A stretch of DNA of 52,000 nucleotides. Source: Syntrophomonas sp. UBA4911. Its GTDB lineage: Bacteria > Bacillota > Syntrophomonadia > Syntrophomonadales > Syntrophomonadaceae. Position 1 is the stretch's first letter, and each line of letters begins with the position of its first letter. The notes below the pieces were generated by a model. The model saw only the letters and a program-made list of their open reading frames with translations. It did no database searches and was not told the DNA's origin. Shown here piece after piece: positions 43,592 to 51,510 of this stretch. The translations under genes and the position numbers were made by a program. The stretch covers positions 879-52,878 of the forward strand of contig DHCD01000086.1 in NCBI GenBank assembly GCA_002398105.1, given 5' to 3'.

Positions 43592-45715
43592 ATGGATATA
43601 CTCCACAAATATCAAATGGAAATTGCCGGACGTCCACTTATTGTGGAAATTGGGCAACTTGCCAAGCAAGCCAATGGGGCGGCTCTGGTAAGGTATGGTG
43701 ATACGGTTGTACTGGTAACGGCAACCGCTTCCAAAGCTCCCCGGGAAGGTATTGATTTTTTCCCTTTAACCGTGGATTATGAAGAAAAACAATATGCGGT
43801 GGGTAAAATTCCGGGAGGTTTCATAAAAAGAGAAGGCCGGGCCACGGAATTGGCAACCCTCTCGGCCAGGCAGTTGGATCGACCGATTCGTCCACTATTC
43901 CCCAAGGGATTTAAGAATGATATTCATGTGGTGGCAACCGTAATGTCAGTAGAGAAAGATTGTCCGGCTGATGTTACTGCTACCATTGGTGCTTCTTTGG
44001 CTCTGGGAGTATCCGATATACCCTTTGCCGGCCCTATTGGCGCAGTAGTTGTCGGTATGGTCGACGGCGGGCTGGTCATAAATCCCACGCTGGAGCAATC
44101 CCGCCATTCGGACATGCATGTGGTAGTGGCAGGAACCAAAGAAGCGATAATGATGGTGGAGGGACATGCCAACCAGGTACCCGAAGAAACCATGCTGGAA
44201 GCGATCTTCTTTGCTCACGAGGAGATAAAAAAAATAGTAGCATTTCAGGAGCCCATCATTGCCGAGTTAGGTCAGGCCAAGATTGAGGTACCGGAAGTTG
44301 CGGTGAATGAAGAAATGGTGAATGCACTTCGCGAATTTGCCCTGCCCCGACTGGAAGAAGCAGTGAAAAACCCGGATAAAAAATCCCGGGAAGAGCAGAT
44401 GGATTTGGCCAATGATGAGATAGTCGCCCACTTCCTGGAGATTTACCCGGAAGAAGAAAAAGAGATTAAAATGACGGTGGAAAAACTGCTCAAAGAAGTG
44501 GTCAGAAAAATGATCCTGGAGCGGGGAGACCGGGTAGACGGACGCAGGCTCAATGAAATCAGACCTATCAGTTGTGAGGTAGGCATCCTGCCCCGACCCC
44601 ATGGCTCCGGTTTGTTTACCCGGGGGCAGACCCAGGTTCTATCGGTGACTACCCTGGGTGCCGTCAGTGAGGAACAGATCCTGGATGGGCTAGGTAACGA
44701 TGACAGGAAAAGGTATATTCATCACTATAATTTCCCGCCCTACAGTACCGGTGAAGTAAAGCCTATGCGAGGACCGGGAAGAAGAGAAATCGGTCACGGT
44801 GCTCTGGCTGAAAGAGCTTTGCTGGCGGTACTCCCTGCGGAAGAAGAATTTCCTTATACCATTCGGGTGGTATCAGAGGTGCTGGAATCCAATGGCTCCA
44901 GTTCCATGGGCAGTGTCTGCGGCAGCACCCTTTCCCTGATGCATGCCGGAGTACCGATAAAAGCTCCGGTGTCAGGCATAGCTATGGGTCTGGTAAAAGG
45001 GGAGGACAGTTTTGCCATTCTCAGTGATATCCAGGGAATTGAAGACGCCCTGGGAGACATGGACTTCAAACTGGCAGGCACCGAAAAAGGTGTGACGGCA
45101 GTACAGATGGACATCAAGATCACCGGGGTAAACCAGGAAATTGTAAAAACGGCACTGAAGCAAGCCCACGAAGGCCGCATGTTTATCATGGGCAAAATGA
45201 TGGAAGCTATAGATAAGCCGAATAATGATCTTTCTCCCTATGCTCCACGTCTGATAAAAATGCAGATTCCTCCCGACAAAATACGTGAGGTTATTGGACC
45301 GGGGGGGAAAACCATTCACAAAATTGTGGATGAAACCGGATGCAAGATTGATATAGAGGATGACGGCAGTATGTTTATCATGGCAGTGGATGAGGAAGCT
45401 GCCTTGAGGGCCAAATTCTTTGTAGAATCTATTATAGCTGAAGTGGAAGTAGGAAAAACCTACATGGGAACCGTAAAGCGTATCATGGACTTTGGCGCCT
45501 TTGTGGAGATAATCCCGGGTGTCTTAGGAACCAACGGTAAGGAAGGTCTGGTTCATATATCGCAGTTGGCGGAAGAAAGGGTTAACAAAGTACGCGATGT
45601 TGTTGATATAGGTGATCAGATCCTGGTCAAGGTAACCGAAATTGACCGGCAGGGCAGGATAAATCTATCCCGTAAAGCCGTATTGAAGAGTACGGCCAAA
45701 CCTGCTACTACCTAG
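43592..45715 (+). CDS. pnp: Polyribonucleotide nucleotidyltransferase (PNPase)
   Basis: PNPase degrades RNA phosphorolytically in the 3'-5' direction. The 707-residue protein has two RNase PH domains (about 1-220 and 310-540; signatures FPLTVDYEEKQYAVGKIPGGF and RRLNEIRPISCEVG), an intervening helical domain, a KH domain (VIGPGGKTIHKIVDETGCKI) and an S1 domain (YMGTVKRIMDFGAFVEI). A small insertion, VLGTN, lies in the S1 loop before KEGLVHIS. The site AAAGGAGG is close to ATG 43592. Confidence 0.97.
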   Translation: MDILHKYQMEIAGRPLIVEIGQLAKQANGAALVRYGDTVVLVTATASKAPREGIDFFPLTVDYEEKQYAVGKIPGGFIKREGRATELATLSARQLDRPIRPLFPKGFKNDIHVVATVMSVEKDCPADVTATIGASLALGVSDIPFAGPIGAVVVGMVDGGLVINPTLEQSRHSDMHVVVAGTKEAIMMVEGHANQVPEETMLEAIFFAHEEIKKIVAFQEPIIAELGQAKIEVPEVAVNEEMVNALREFALPRLEEAVKNPDKKSREEQMDLANDEIVAHFLEIYPEEEKEIKMTVEKLLKEVVRKMILERGDRVDGRRLNEIRPISCEVGILPRPHGSGLFTRGQTQVLSVTTLGAVSEEQILDGLGNDDRKRYIHHYNFPPYSTGEVKPMRGPGRREIGHGALAERALLAVLPAEEEFPYTIRVVSEVLESNGSSSMGSVCGSTLSLMHAGVPIKAPVSGIAMGLVKGEDSFAILSDIQGIEDALGDMDFKLAGTEKGVTAVQMDIKITGVNQEIVKTALKQAHEGRMFIMGKMMEAIDKPNNDLSPYAPRLIKMQIPPDKIREVIGPGGKTIHKIVDETGCKIDIEDDGSMFIMAVDEEAALRAKFFVESIIAEVEVGKTYMGTVKRIMDFGAFVEIIPGVLGTNGKEGLVHISQLAEERVNKVRDVVDIGDQILVKVTEIDRQGRINLSRKAVLKSTAKPATT

Positions 45716-45747
45716 GTTATCGGGCCAAAAAGAAATATCGTTCCAAG

Positions 45748-45775
45748 TAAACCGAGTTGTCTCGGTTTATTTGCA
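45748..45775 (+). terminator. Terminator after pnp
   Basis: TAAACCGAG (45748-45756) pairs perfectly with CTCGGTTTA (45761-45769) around TTGT, followed by a T-rich run with interruptions. Confidence 0.85.
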
Positions 45776-45795
45776 TTTTATGGGGTTTCTTTAGA

Positions 45796-45861
45796 GATAA
45801 AATCCGCATAGGGATAATCACCCCGGAATAATAATTAAAAAAGTCTGTTGTAGGGGGTGAT
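45796..45861 (+). promoter_or_regulatory. Possible promoter and SD-overlapping inverted repeat before the vanW gene
   Basis: A candidate -35/-10 pair (a TTTAGA-like box, 17 bases, then GATAAT at 45813-45818) overlaps an 8-base inverted repeat, ATCACCCC (45817-45824) and GGGGTGAT (45854-45861). The right arm covers the ribosome site and start codon of the next gene. See findings. Confidence 0.35.
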
Positions 45862-46717
45862 GTTTTTATTAAAGGATTTCTATTTTATCCGGCTGGATCA
45901 ACGGGCTTGGCTGCTGTTGACTTTTTTTATCAGCATTCCTTTGCTGGCTAACTGGGTGGATCAGGTGGAAAGGCATTTCTTTGGAGTTGCACCGGGGGTT
46001 GTCATGTCCGGACGGGATTTTTCCGGCATGCTTCCCGAAGAGGTCGCTGCTGATATCGAATATCTGGCCATAAAGCATCAAAAACTTCCCCGGGAACCAG
46101 GTCTGGATAAAAGAACGGGAAAAATCATAGATGAAGCAGCGGGAATGGTGGTTGATGTACCGGGTTCGGTAAATAAAATTCTTAATGCGGGTGCGGGTCA
46201 GCATCTGGAGCTTGAGACTATGGCCGTCTATCCCCAATATAGCCGGAAGGACCTGGAGAATGCCAAACAGATCCTGGAAAGTTATGAGAGCTGGATCAGT
46301 GGAAGTTATCAGCGTTACAGCAATATAGTGCTGGCCAGTTCATGTTTGAATAATTCTGTGGTATGGCCCGGTGAAGTTTTTTCATTCAATGAAACGGTAG
46401 GGCCCAGAACGGTGGAAAGAGGTTTTATGCCGGCTCCGGTAATTCTGATGGGGGCCAGGGGACTTGATTATGGAGGAGGTGTATGTCAGGTATCAAGTAC
46501 TTTATATAATACGGTTTTGGCCGGCGGTCTGGAGATCATCGAAAGACATCAGCATTCTCTGCCGGTGCATTATGTTCCTGCCGGCAGGGATGCAACCGTT
46601 GCTTATGATGATATAGATTTGAGATTCAGAAATACCAGTCCGGGTTTGGTGATTATTAAGGCAGGGGTGAGCGGAGGCAAGGTTTGGGTTCAATTATGGG
46701 GGGGAGAAAAGCCATGA
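45860..46717 (+). CDS. VanW family protein, membrane-anchored
   Basis: A 285-residue protein starting at ATG 45860 (GTG 45857 is also possible). A membrane helix (about 15-35) is followed by an extracytoplasmic part. The VanW domain occupies about 160-280: GEVFSFNETVGPRTVERGF, LDYGGGVCQVSSTLYNTVL and the late DLRFRNTSPG segment. VanW proteins are named from vancomycin-resistance clusters but have no proven function; similar ones are common in clostridial wall loci. The YkuD-like or peptidoglycan-binding domain sometimes found upstream is absent. Its stop overlaps ylxY by four bases (ATGA), so it belongs with the following wall genes. Confidence 0.85.
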   Translation: MFLLKDFYFIRLDQRAWLLLTFFISIPLLANWVDQVERHFFGVAPGVVMSGRDFSGMLPEEVAADIEYLAIKHQKLPREPGLDKRTGKIIDEAAGMVVDVPGSVNKILNAGAGQHLELETMAVYPQYSRKDLENAKQILESYESWISGSYQRYSNIVLASSCLNNSVVWPGEVFSFNETVGPRTVERGFMPAPVILMGARGLDYGGGVCQVSSTLYNTVLAGGLEIIERHQHSLPVHYVPAGRDATVAYDDIDLRFRNTSPGLVIIKAGVSGGKVWVQLWGGEKP

Positions 46718-47454
46718 AAATTTACTTTTTTACCAGGAGAACCATGCTGGCAGCAGCGGCTATTTTTATACTGCTCTGCGGTTTTTTGGGATTATCCTTA
46801 ATATACTTTAATGATGCCGGGATAGCTTTACACTCCAGAGAACCAATCTATCAGGGAAATACCGGCCAAAAGGTGGTGGCCCTGACGGTGAATGTTGACT
46901 GGGGAGAAGAATACATCCCGGCCATGCTGCAGGAATTCAAAAAATACGATGCCCGGGTAACCTTCTTTGTTACCGGCCGCTGGGCGGAGAAAAACCCGGA
47001 ATTATTGAAGGAAATGAGCAAGGCCGGTCACAGTATTCAAAACCATGGCTATAAGCATCTGCACTTCAATCAGCTGGCTCCGGCTCAGACGGAGGAGCAG
47101 ATAAAGAAAGCGGAAAAGATAATCAAGGAGATAACCGGCAAGCAGTGCAGATTTTTGGCTTCACCTTATGGTGAGCAGGGCAAACAGCTTATGCAGGTGG
47201 TGTCGAGTCTGGACTATGATCTGATCATGTGGAGTATTGACACCATTGACTGGCAGCGTCCCAGTCCCGACACCATAGTTAAGCGGGTTCTGAACCGGCT
47301 CCATAATGATGCTATTGTCCTTATGCATCCTACCGAACCTACGGTAAAAGCACTGCCGGAGATGCTCAAGGGACTCAAAGAACAGGGATACAAGATGGTG
47401 GGCATTGAGGATATAATAAAGGACGGCAAGCTAACCGATGAAAAGAGTGAATAA
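46714..47454 (+). CDS. ylxY: YlxY-type polysaccharide deacetylase homologue with altered catalytic motif
   Basis: ATG 46714, after GGGGGGGAGAAAA, gives 246 residues with an N-terminal membrane anchor (about 10-32). The NodB-like domain follows. Motif 1 reads TVNVDWG (58-64), where related PdaB-type enzymes have TFDxxWG; the catalytic Asp is thus Asn60. The HxxxH metal motif is present (H111, H115). Motif 3 lacks its usual Arg (ASPYGE), while the later IVLMHP motif is kept. Position after pnp matches B. subtilis ylxY. Activity is doubtful, although the metal site may persist. It overlaps dac at its end. Confidence 0.88.
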   Translation: MKIYFFTRRTMLAAAAIFILLCGFLGLSLIYFNDAGIALHSREPIYQGNTGQKVVALTVNVDWGEEYIPAMLQEFKKYDARVTFFVTGRWAEKNPELLKEMSKAGHSIQNHGYKHLHFNQLAPAQTEEQIKKAEKIIKEITGKQCRFLASPYGEQGKQLMQVVSSLDYDLIMWSIDTIDWQRPSPDTIVKRVLNRLHNDAIVLMHPTEPTVKALPEMLKGLKEQGYKMVGIEDIIKDGKLTDEKSE

Positions 47455-48562
47455 AGCGGTCAGGGGATTGGGGTTAGCCTTTCTGACCCTGTTTTTTTTA
47501 AATGCTCCCTTGGCAGCAGCAGTACCTTATCTCAGTTCCGCCTATTATTGCCTGATTAATGGTGACAGCGGACAGATTATTTTATCCCGCCAGGCTGATG
47601 TGATGCGGCCGGTAGCCAGCACTACCAAAATGATGACCGCCATCCTGACCACTGAATATGCCGGTCTGGAGGAGATTGCCGCGGTCAGCAGCCACGCGCA
47701 GAAGACACCGCAATACTCAATTGGGCTGCGTGCCGGTCAGGAAGTGGAAATTGCTGAGCTTTTGAAAGCAGCACTGGTACGTTCGGCCAATGACGCTGCC
47801 GTAGTTTTGGCCGAGCATGTGGCGGGCGAAGAACGTCTTTTTGCGCATTTAATGAGTAAAAAGGCCTTCGCCATCGGGGCGGTAAATACCCATTTTGTCA
47901 ATGCCTCGGGGTTACCTTCAGCCGATCATTACAGCACAGCCTATGATTTGACCCGGATAGGAAGCTATCTCCTGGAGGATGGAGATTTAAAAGGTCTGGT
48001 AGCCAGCCGGCAGGTTCAATTCAAACATCCCGGCTATCACCAGCCTATGCTTATTGACAATACCAATGCCTTGCTGGATAATTACCCCGGGGCCGATGGC
48101 ATAAAAACCGGTACTACCGATGCGGCAGGCAAGTGCCTGGTTGCTTCAGCTACCCGCAATGGACGCCGGTTGATAGCAGTTGCTTTAAAATCAGGTAATC
48201 GCAGCAGTGATTGTGCTGCTCTGCTGGATTATGGGTTCCAATCCAGCCAGTTGGTTAAAATAGCTGATCAGAATATTCCATTTAAACAAATAAAGGTGCT
48301 TAATGGCCGCTATTCATATATCGAACTGTATCCAGCGGAAGATATTAACGTCTGGGTGGCAGGCTTAAACCCGGATATTCAAAAGCGAGTAAAGGTAAAC
48401 TATGTAGTACAGCCGCCCCTAAGCGCAGGTCAGAAGCTGGGCCGTCTGTCGGTTTATGCTGATGATCGGCTGGTACAAAGTACGGATCTGATATGCCGTC
48501 AGGATATGGGGCAGGAACTCAATCCGGTAAGAAAACTTCTGCAAAATCTGAAATTATGGTGA
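47438..48562 (+). CDS. D-alanyl-D-alanine carboxypeptidase (DacB/DacF type)
   Basis: A penicillin-binding protein of the S11 family that trims the terminal D-Ala of peptidoglycan stem peptides. The 374-residue product has a signal peptide (about 1-28, ending LAAA). The catalytic motifs are S61-T-T-K64, S116-A-N118 and KTG near 218. A C-terminal beta-rich domain follows. The start overlaps ylxY by 17 bases. Together with the VanW protein and YlxY it forms a wall-modification group between pnp and mlpA; whether the role is vegetative or in spores cannot be told. Confidence 0.92.
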   Translation: MKRVNKAVRGLGLAFLTLFFLNAPLAAAVPYLSSAYYCLINGDSGQIILSRQADVMRPVASTTKMMTAILTTEYAGLEEIAAVSSHAQKTPQYSIGLRAGQEVEIAELLKAALVRSANDAAVVLAEHVAGEERLFAHLMSKKAFAIGAVNTHFVNASGLPSADHYSTAYDLTRIGSYLLEDGDLKGLVASRQVQFKHPGYHQPMLIDNTNALLDNYPGADGIKTGTTDAAGKCLVASATRNGRRLIAVALKSGNRSSDCAALLDYGFQSSQLVKIADQNIPFKQIKVLNGRYSYIELYPAEDINVWVAGLNPDIQKRVKVNYVVQPPLSAGQKLGRLSVYADDRLVQSTDLICRQDMGQELNPVRKLLQNLKLW

Positions 48563-48650
48563 GAAAAGCAGGTGACACCAGGGGAATGACGACTGCAAAA
48601 AGGATAATAGGCTAAGGGGCGAGAATACTTTTATATAATAGAATTATGGC

Positions 48651-48810
48651 GGTTTGGATGCATAAATATTCCGCCGCTTCGCCCGCGCAGGAAATAGTGC
48701 AACCTTAATAGCGACCATAGGGAGCATCAGTGGTGCTCGCAGAGTGCAGCCTTAATAGCGACCGCAGGGAGCTTCGTCTGATGGCTCCTGCATATTTATG
48801 CATCCAAACC
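48651..48810. repeat. 160-bp element bounded by perfect 19-bp inverted repeats
   Basis: GGTTTGGATGCATAAATAT (48651-48669) is exactly repeated in inverted orientation at 48792-48810. Inside are two 28-base direct repeats, 48698-48725 and 48745-48772 (TGCARCCTTAATAGCGACC, then 2 variable bases and AGGGAGC), each followed by a small hairpin. There is no ORF. No target-site duplication is visible. It sits in the gap before mlpA; the rest of 48563-48854 shows nothing else. It may be a miniature mobile element or a stable hairpin RNA. Confidence 0.8.
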
Positions 48811-48854
48811 AGAAGTTTTTGCAGATGAATCAATATTTATTGGAGGTATAGCTG

Positions 48855-50123
48855 GTGATAGATTACTGGAATCTGGACAGCGGGGCCAAGCTGGTGGTGG
48901 AGGAAATACCTTATGTCAGGTCGGTAGCCATAGGGGTATACATTAAAGTTGGTTCCCGCCATGAAGCCGAGCCGCTGTCCGGAGCAAGTCATTTTATTGA
49001 GCATATGCTTTTTAAGGGTACGGATAAGCGCAGTGCCCGGGAAATAGCCGAGAGCTTTGAAGGTATCGGCGGCCAGATCAATGCATTCACAGCCAAAGAA
49101 CATACCTGCGTATATGCCCGTACCCTGGATGAACATCTGGATACGGCCCTGGATATTATATTTGATATGGTTTTTAATTCCCGTTTTGCCGTCAAGGATT
49201 TTGAGACCGAGAAAGGGGTAATTGCAGAAGAAATCAATATGTACGAAGATACCCCGGATGACCTGGTTCATGATGTGTTCAGCCAGCACTTATGGCAGGG
49301 ACACACTATGGGGCGTCCCATACTGGGAACCCTGGAATCGGTCTCCGGTTTTGAGCGCGATGCCATTTATAATTATTACCGCAATACCTATCGGCCCTCC
49401 AATATGATTATAGCTGTGGCTGGTAACGTTGATGCCGGCGGGTTAAAAGGTAAAGTGGAGGGCTATCTCGATCGGGAAAGCAGGGGGATGGTCGAACTGC
49501 CTTACCATCAAGTCACTTCCTACACCCCCTTTATCAAGTTGGTGGAAAAAGATACCGAACAGGTACAGATATGCCTGGGTGTACCAGGGATATCCTATTG
49601 GGATAAACGCAGGTACACCCAGAATATTATGAACAGCATCCTGGGGGGAGGGGTAAGTTCCCGCCTGTTTCAAGCTATCAGGGAGGAACTGGGCCTGGCT
49701 TATTCGGTATATTCCTATCCTTCCAACTACTCTGATACCGGAGCTTATGTAATTCACATCGGTACCGGTCCAGGTAAAATCCCACAATTCTTTGAGGTTT
49801 TAAAGGGCGAGTTGGATGTATTTTTAAAACAGGGAGTTAACCGGGAAGAAGTCCTGAGAACCAGACAATTGATCAAATCCAGCATGCTTATGGGCATGGA
49901 AAGTGTGATGAATCGCATGAACCGGCTGGGTAAGTCGATTCTGATGTATGATGAGGTGATTCCGGTAGATCAGGTACTGACAGAGATTAATGCGGTGGAT
50001 GCCGAGAAGGTAAATGGCTTTGCGGATGAAGTCCTGGAGTTCCCCCGGTTTTCTTTGGCTGCGATTGGCAGTGCCGGGGTATTGCCGGTGGTGGAGCAGG
50101 AGTATAGAAAATGGTGGAAGTAA
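48855..50123 (+). CDS. mlpA: M16 family zinc protease (MlpA/YmxG)
   Basis: An insulinase-type peptidase of 422 residues, starting at GTG 48855 after TTGGAGGT. The inverted zinc motif is H46-F-I-E49-H50, and the distal Glu region EKGVIAEEINMYED is present. The C-terminal half contains GGGVSSRLFQAIREELGLAYSV, typical of the second M16 domain. As a single-chain short M16 protein it probably acts as a dimer. B. subtilis mlpA affects sporulation and extracellular protease levels. Position before ymxH is conserved, with dut interposed here. Confidence 0.94.
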   Translation: MIDYWNLDSGAKLVVEEIPYVRSVAIGVYIKVGSRHEAEPLSGASHFIEHMLFKGTDKRSAREIAESFEGIGGQINAFTAKEHTCVYARTLDEHLDTALDIIFDMVFNSRFAVKDFETEKGVIAEEINMYEDTPDDLVHDVFSQHLWQGHTMGRPILGTLESVSGFERDAIYNYYRNTYRPSNMIIAVAGNVDAGGLKGKVEGYLDRESRGMVELPYHQVTSYTPFIKLVEKDTEQVQICLGVPGISYWDKRRYTQNIMNSILGGGVSSRLFQAIREELGLAYSVYSYPSNYSDTGAYVIHIGTGPGKIPQFFEVLKGELDVFLKQGVNREEVLRTRQLIKSSMLMGMESVMNRMNRLGKSILMYDEVIPVDQVLTEINAVDAEKVNGFADEVLEFPRFSLAAIGSAGVLPVVEQEYRKWWK

Positions 50124-50136
50124 AGAGGGTTGATCT

Positions 50137-50574
50137 ATGCAGGTATTGATAAAAAGGCTACACGGGTTTGATTTGCCCTTGCCTCGTTATATGACTGCAG
50201 GAGCGGCAGGAGTTGATCTATATGCCGCCGTGGAAGCGGAAATCACTATTGCTCCGGGAAATAGGGCGCTGATACCCACAGGGATCGCTATTGCCCTGCC
50301 TGATGGTTATGAGGCCCAGATCCGGCCTCGCAGCGGTCTGGCCTTAAAACATGGCTTGACCTTGCTCAACAGCCCGGGGACTATTGATTGTGACTACCGG
50401 GGAGAAATCAAGCTTATTGTTATAAATCTGGGGGACAAAGAGTATATTTTAGAAAGGGGTGAACGAGTCGCCCAGATGATTTTTTCCCGGGTGGAAAGAG
50501 CCGAATTTCTGGAAGTGGATAGGCTTGACGAGACCTCCCGGGGATCAGGGGGGTTTGGCCACACCGGCATTTGA
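50137..50574 (+). CDS. dut: dUTP diphosphatase
   Basis: Dut hydrolyses dUTP to keep uracil out of DNA. The 145-residue trimeric-type protein shows all five motifs: AGAAGVDLYAA, PRSGLALKHG, NSPGTIDCDYRGEI, RGERVAQMIF and the C-terminal RGSGGFGHTG. It follows mlpA by 13 bases with GAGGGT upstream. The location between mlpA and ymxH is not the B. subtilis arrangement. Confidence 0.97.
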   Translation: MQVLIKRLHGFDLPLPRYMTAGAAGVDLYAAVEAEITIAPGNRALIPTGIAIALPDGYEAQIRPRSGLALKHGLTLLNSPGTIDCDYRGEIKLIVINLGDKEYILERGERVAQMIFSRVERAEFLEVDRLDETSRGSGGFGHTGI

Positions 50575-50587
50575 ACGGGGGGATAAC

Positions 50588-50857
50588 ATGAGACTTAATG
50601 ATCTGGTAGGCAAAGAAATGGTTAATATATATGACGGGATGCGAATGGGAACGGTAGGGGAATCGGATATGCTGGTAGACCCGGAAAGCGGCCAGATCAT
50701 ATCTATAATACTTCCCAATCGGGGCAACGCCTTTAACTTCTGGGCCGACCGCCAGAAATTGGTGATACCCTGGGAAGCGGTCAAAAAAATCGGCCGGGAA
50801 GTGATTGTAGTCGACCTTGATGCTACTCATATGCGTTTAAAAAACAATTCTATATAG
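50588..50857 (+). CDS. ymxH: YlmC/YmxH family PRC-barrel protein
   Basis: An 89-residue PRC-barrel protein beginning MRLNDLVGKEMVNIYDG, the family start, and containing LVDPESGQIISIILP and IPWEAVKKIGREVIVVDL. ATG 50588 after GGGGGGATAA is chosen over an upstream GTG-type frame from 50525. Function is unknown; B. subtilis ymxH is in the same place after mlpA. It is the last gene of the conserved block before the mobile-looking region. Confidence 0.92.
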   Translation: MRLNDLVGKEMVNIYDGMRMGTVGESDMLVDPESGQIISIILPNRGNAFNFWADRQKLVIPWEAVKKIGREVIVVDLDATHMRLKNNSI

Positions 50858-50890
50858 ACCAGAGCGCATTTTCGATAGTGAACCATGGAT

Positions 50891-50918
50891 ATCGGTTATC
50901 GGTTATCGGTTATTGGTT
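50891..50918. repeat. Four tandem 7-bp units (ATCGGTT)
   Basis: ATCGGTT at 50891, 50898 and 50905, then ATTGGTT at 50912. It adjoins the broken end of the transposase remnant. Confidence 0.85.
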
Positions 50919-51097
50919 TGGGTGTCATCCAGGAATATATCGTTGTTCTCCCGCTTCATGCATTCAATGGTTTCCAGGAAATGCTGGGAATCATCTTTAT
51001 CATAAAAGATGTTCTGACGATTGATTTCCCGCATCACGATGTGATACATTCCGCTTGCGCAATTTTCTCTCGCCCTTATTGCCATTATATCATCCAA
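50903..51097 (-). pseudogene. Truncated IS200/REP-type Y1 transposase remnant
   Basis: The minus-strand frame begins (from TTG 51097 or ATG 51085) MAIRARENCASGMYHIVMRE, followed by INRQNIFYDKDDSQHFLETI, the N-terminus of the Y1/REP-associated tyrosine transposase family. It stops after about 60 residues, before the HUH metal motif and catalytic Tyr, and the last 20 residues do not look like the family. Hence a 3'-truncated remnant, broken near the 7-bp tandem repeat. The plus-strand frame at 50885-51100 is its shadow. No intact copy is in the window. Confidence 0.8.
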
Positions 51098-51164
51098 TAA
51101 AAAATGGAAGCAAAAAGAACGTCTCCTTGCTTCACCCTTCCCGAAATTTATACAAGAAATTCCC

Positions 51165-51216
51165 TTGCTTTTTCCGCAAGTAATTCATATATTATTAAGT
51201 AGGGTAAACCTTACTT
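51165..51216 (+). promoter_or_regulatory. Promoter and candidate operator of the toxin-antitoxin pair
   Basis: TTGCTT (51165-51170), a 17-base spacer and TATATT (51188-51193). Just downstream is an imperfect inverted repeat, AAGTAGGG-TAAA-CCTTACTT (51197-51216), one mismatch in eight, around the predicted start. AbrB-type antitoxins usually repress their own promoters at such sites. Confidence 0.6.
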
Positions 51217-51246
51217 TTGGAACTTGAGTATCAGGGGGACACAAAA

Positions 51247-51510
51247 ATGATATTTAATACAGCAAAAGTAATGTCTAAAGGGCAGATTACTTTGCCTATA
51301 GACATTCGCAGGAATATGGGCTTAAAAACCGGCGACCGGGTCGCGCTTATTTACGACAACAACAGATTGATTCTGATGAATCCCGCCGTGTACGCGATGG
51401 AAACCCTTCAAAAGGAAATGGAGGGTGAGTGGGAAAAAGCCGGGATTCATTCGGAAGATGATATCAACGAATTATTAAAAGAGATACGCGACGAGGTTGA
51501 AAACCGTTGA
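51247..51510 (+). CDS. AbrB/MazE-family antitoxin
   Basis: An 87-residue protein. ATG 51247 after CAGGGGGAC is chosen over an upstream TTG (51217) that would overlap the candidate operator. The N-terminal half is a swapped-hairpin AbrB DNA-binding domain (VMSKGQITLPIDIRRNMGLK, then TGDRVALIYDN). The C-terminal half is acidic and helical (LLKEIRDEVENR), suited to bind the toxin. The stop overlaps the PIN gene by four bases (TTGA), the standard antitoxin-first arrangement. It probably represses its own operon. Confidence 0.88.
   Translation: MIFNTAKVMSKGQITLPIDIRRNMGLKTGDRVALIYDNNRLILMNPAVYAMETLQKEMEGEWEKAGIHSEDDINELLKEIRDEVENR

Noticed and set aside
48698..48772. CRISPR array
   Set aside because: Only two 28-base repeats with a 17-19 base gap-like segment plus hairpins; repeats are degenerate and contained in an inverted-repeat element, with no cas genes.
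50885..51100. 71-residue plus-strand ORF
   Set aside because: Antisense shadow of the transposase remnant; the first part is the tandem repeat.
51084..51113. TTGCTT-18-TATAAT promoter on the minus strand before the transposase remnant
   Set aside because: Its start would fall after the likely initiation codons; probably chance in an A/T-rich stretch.
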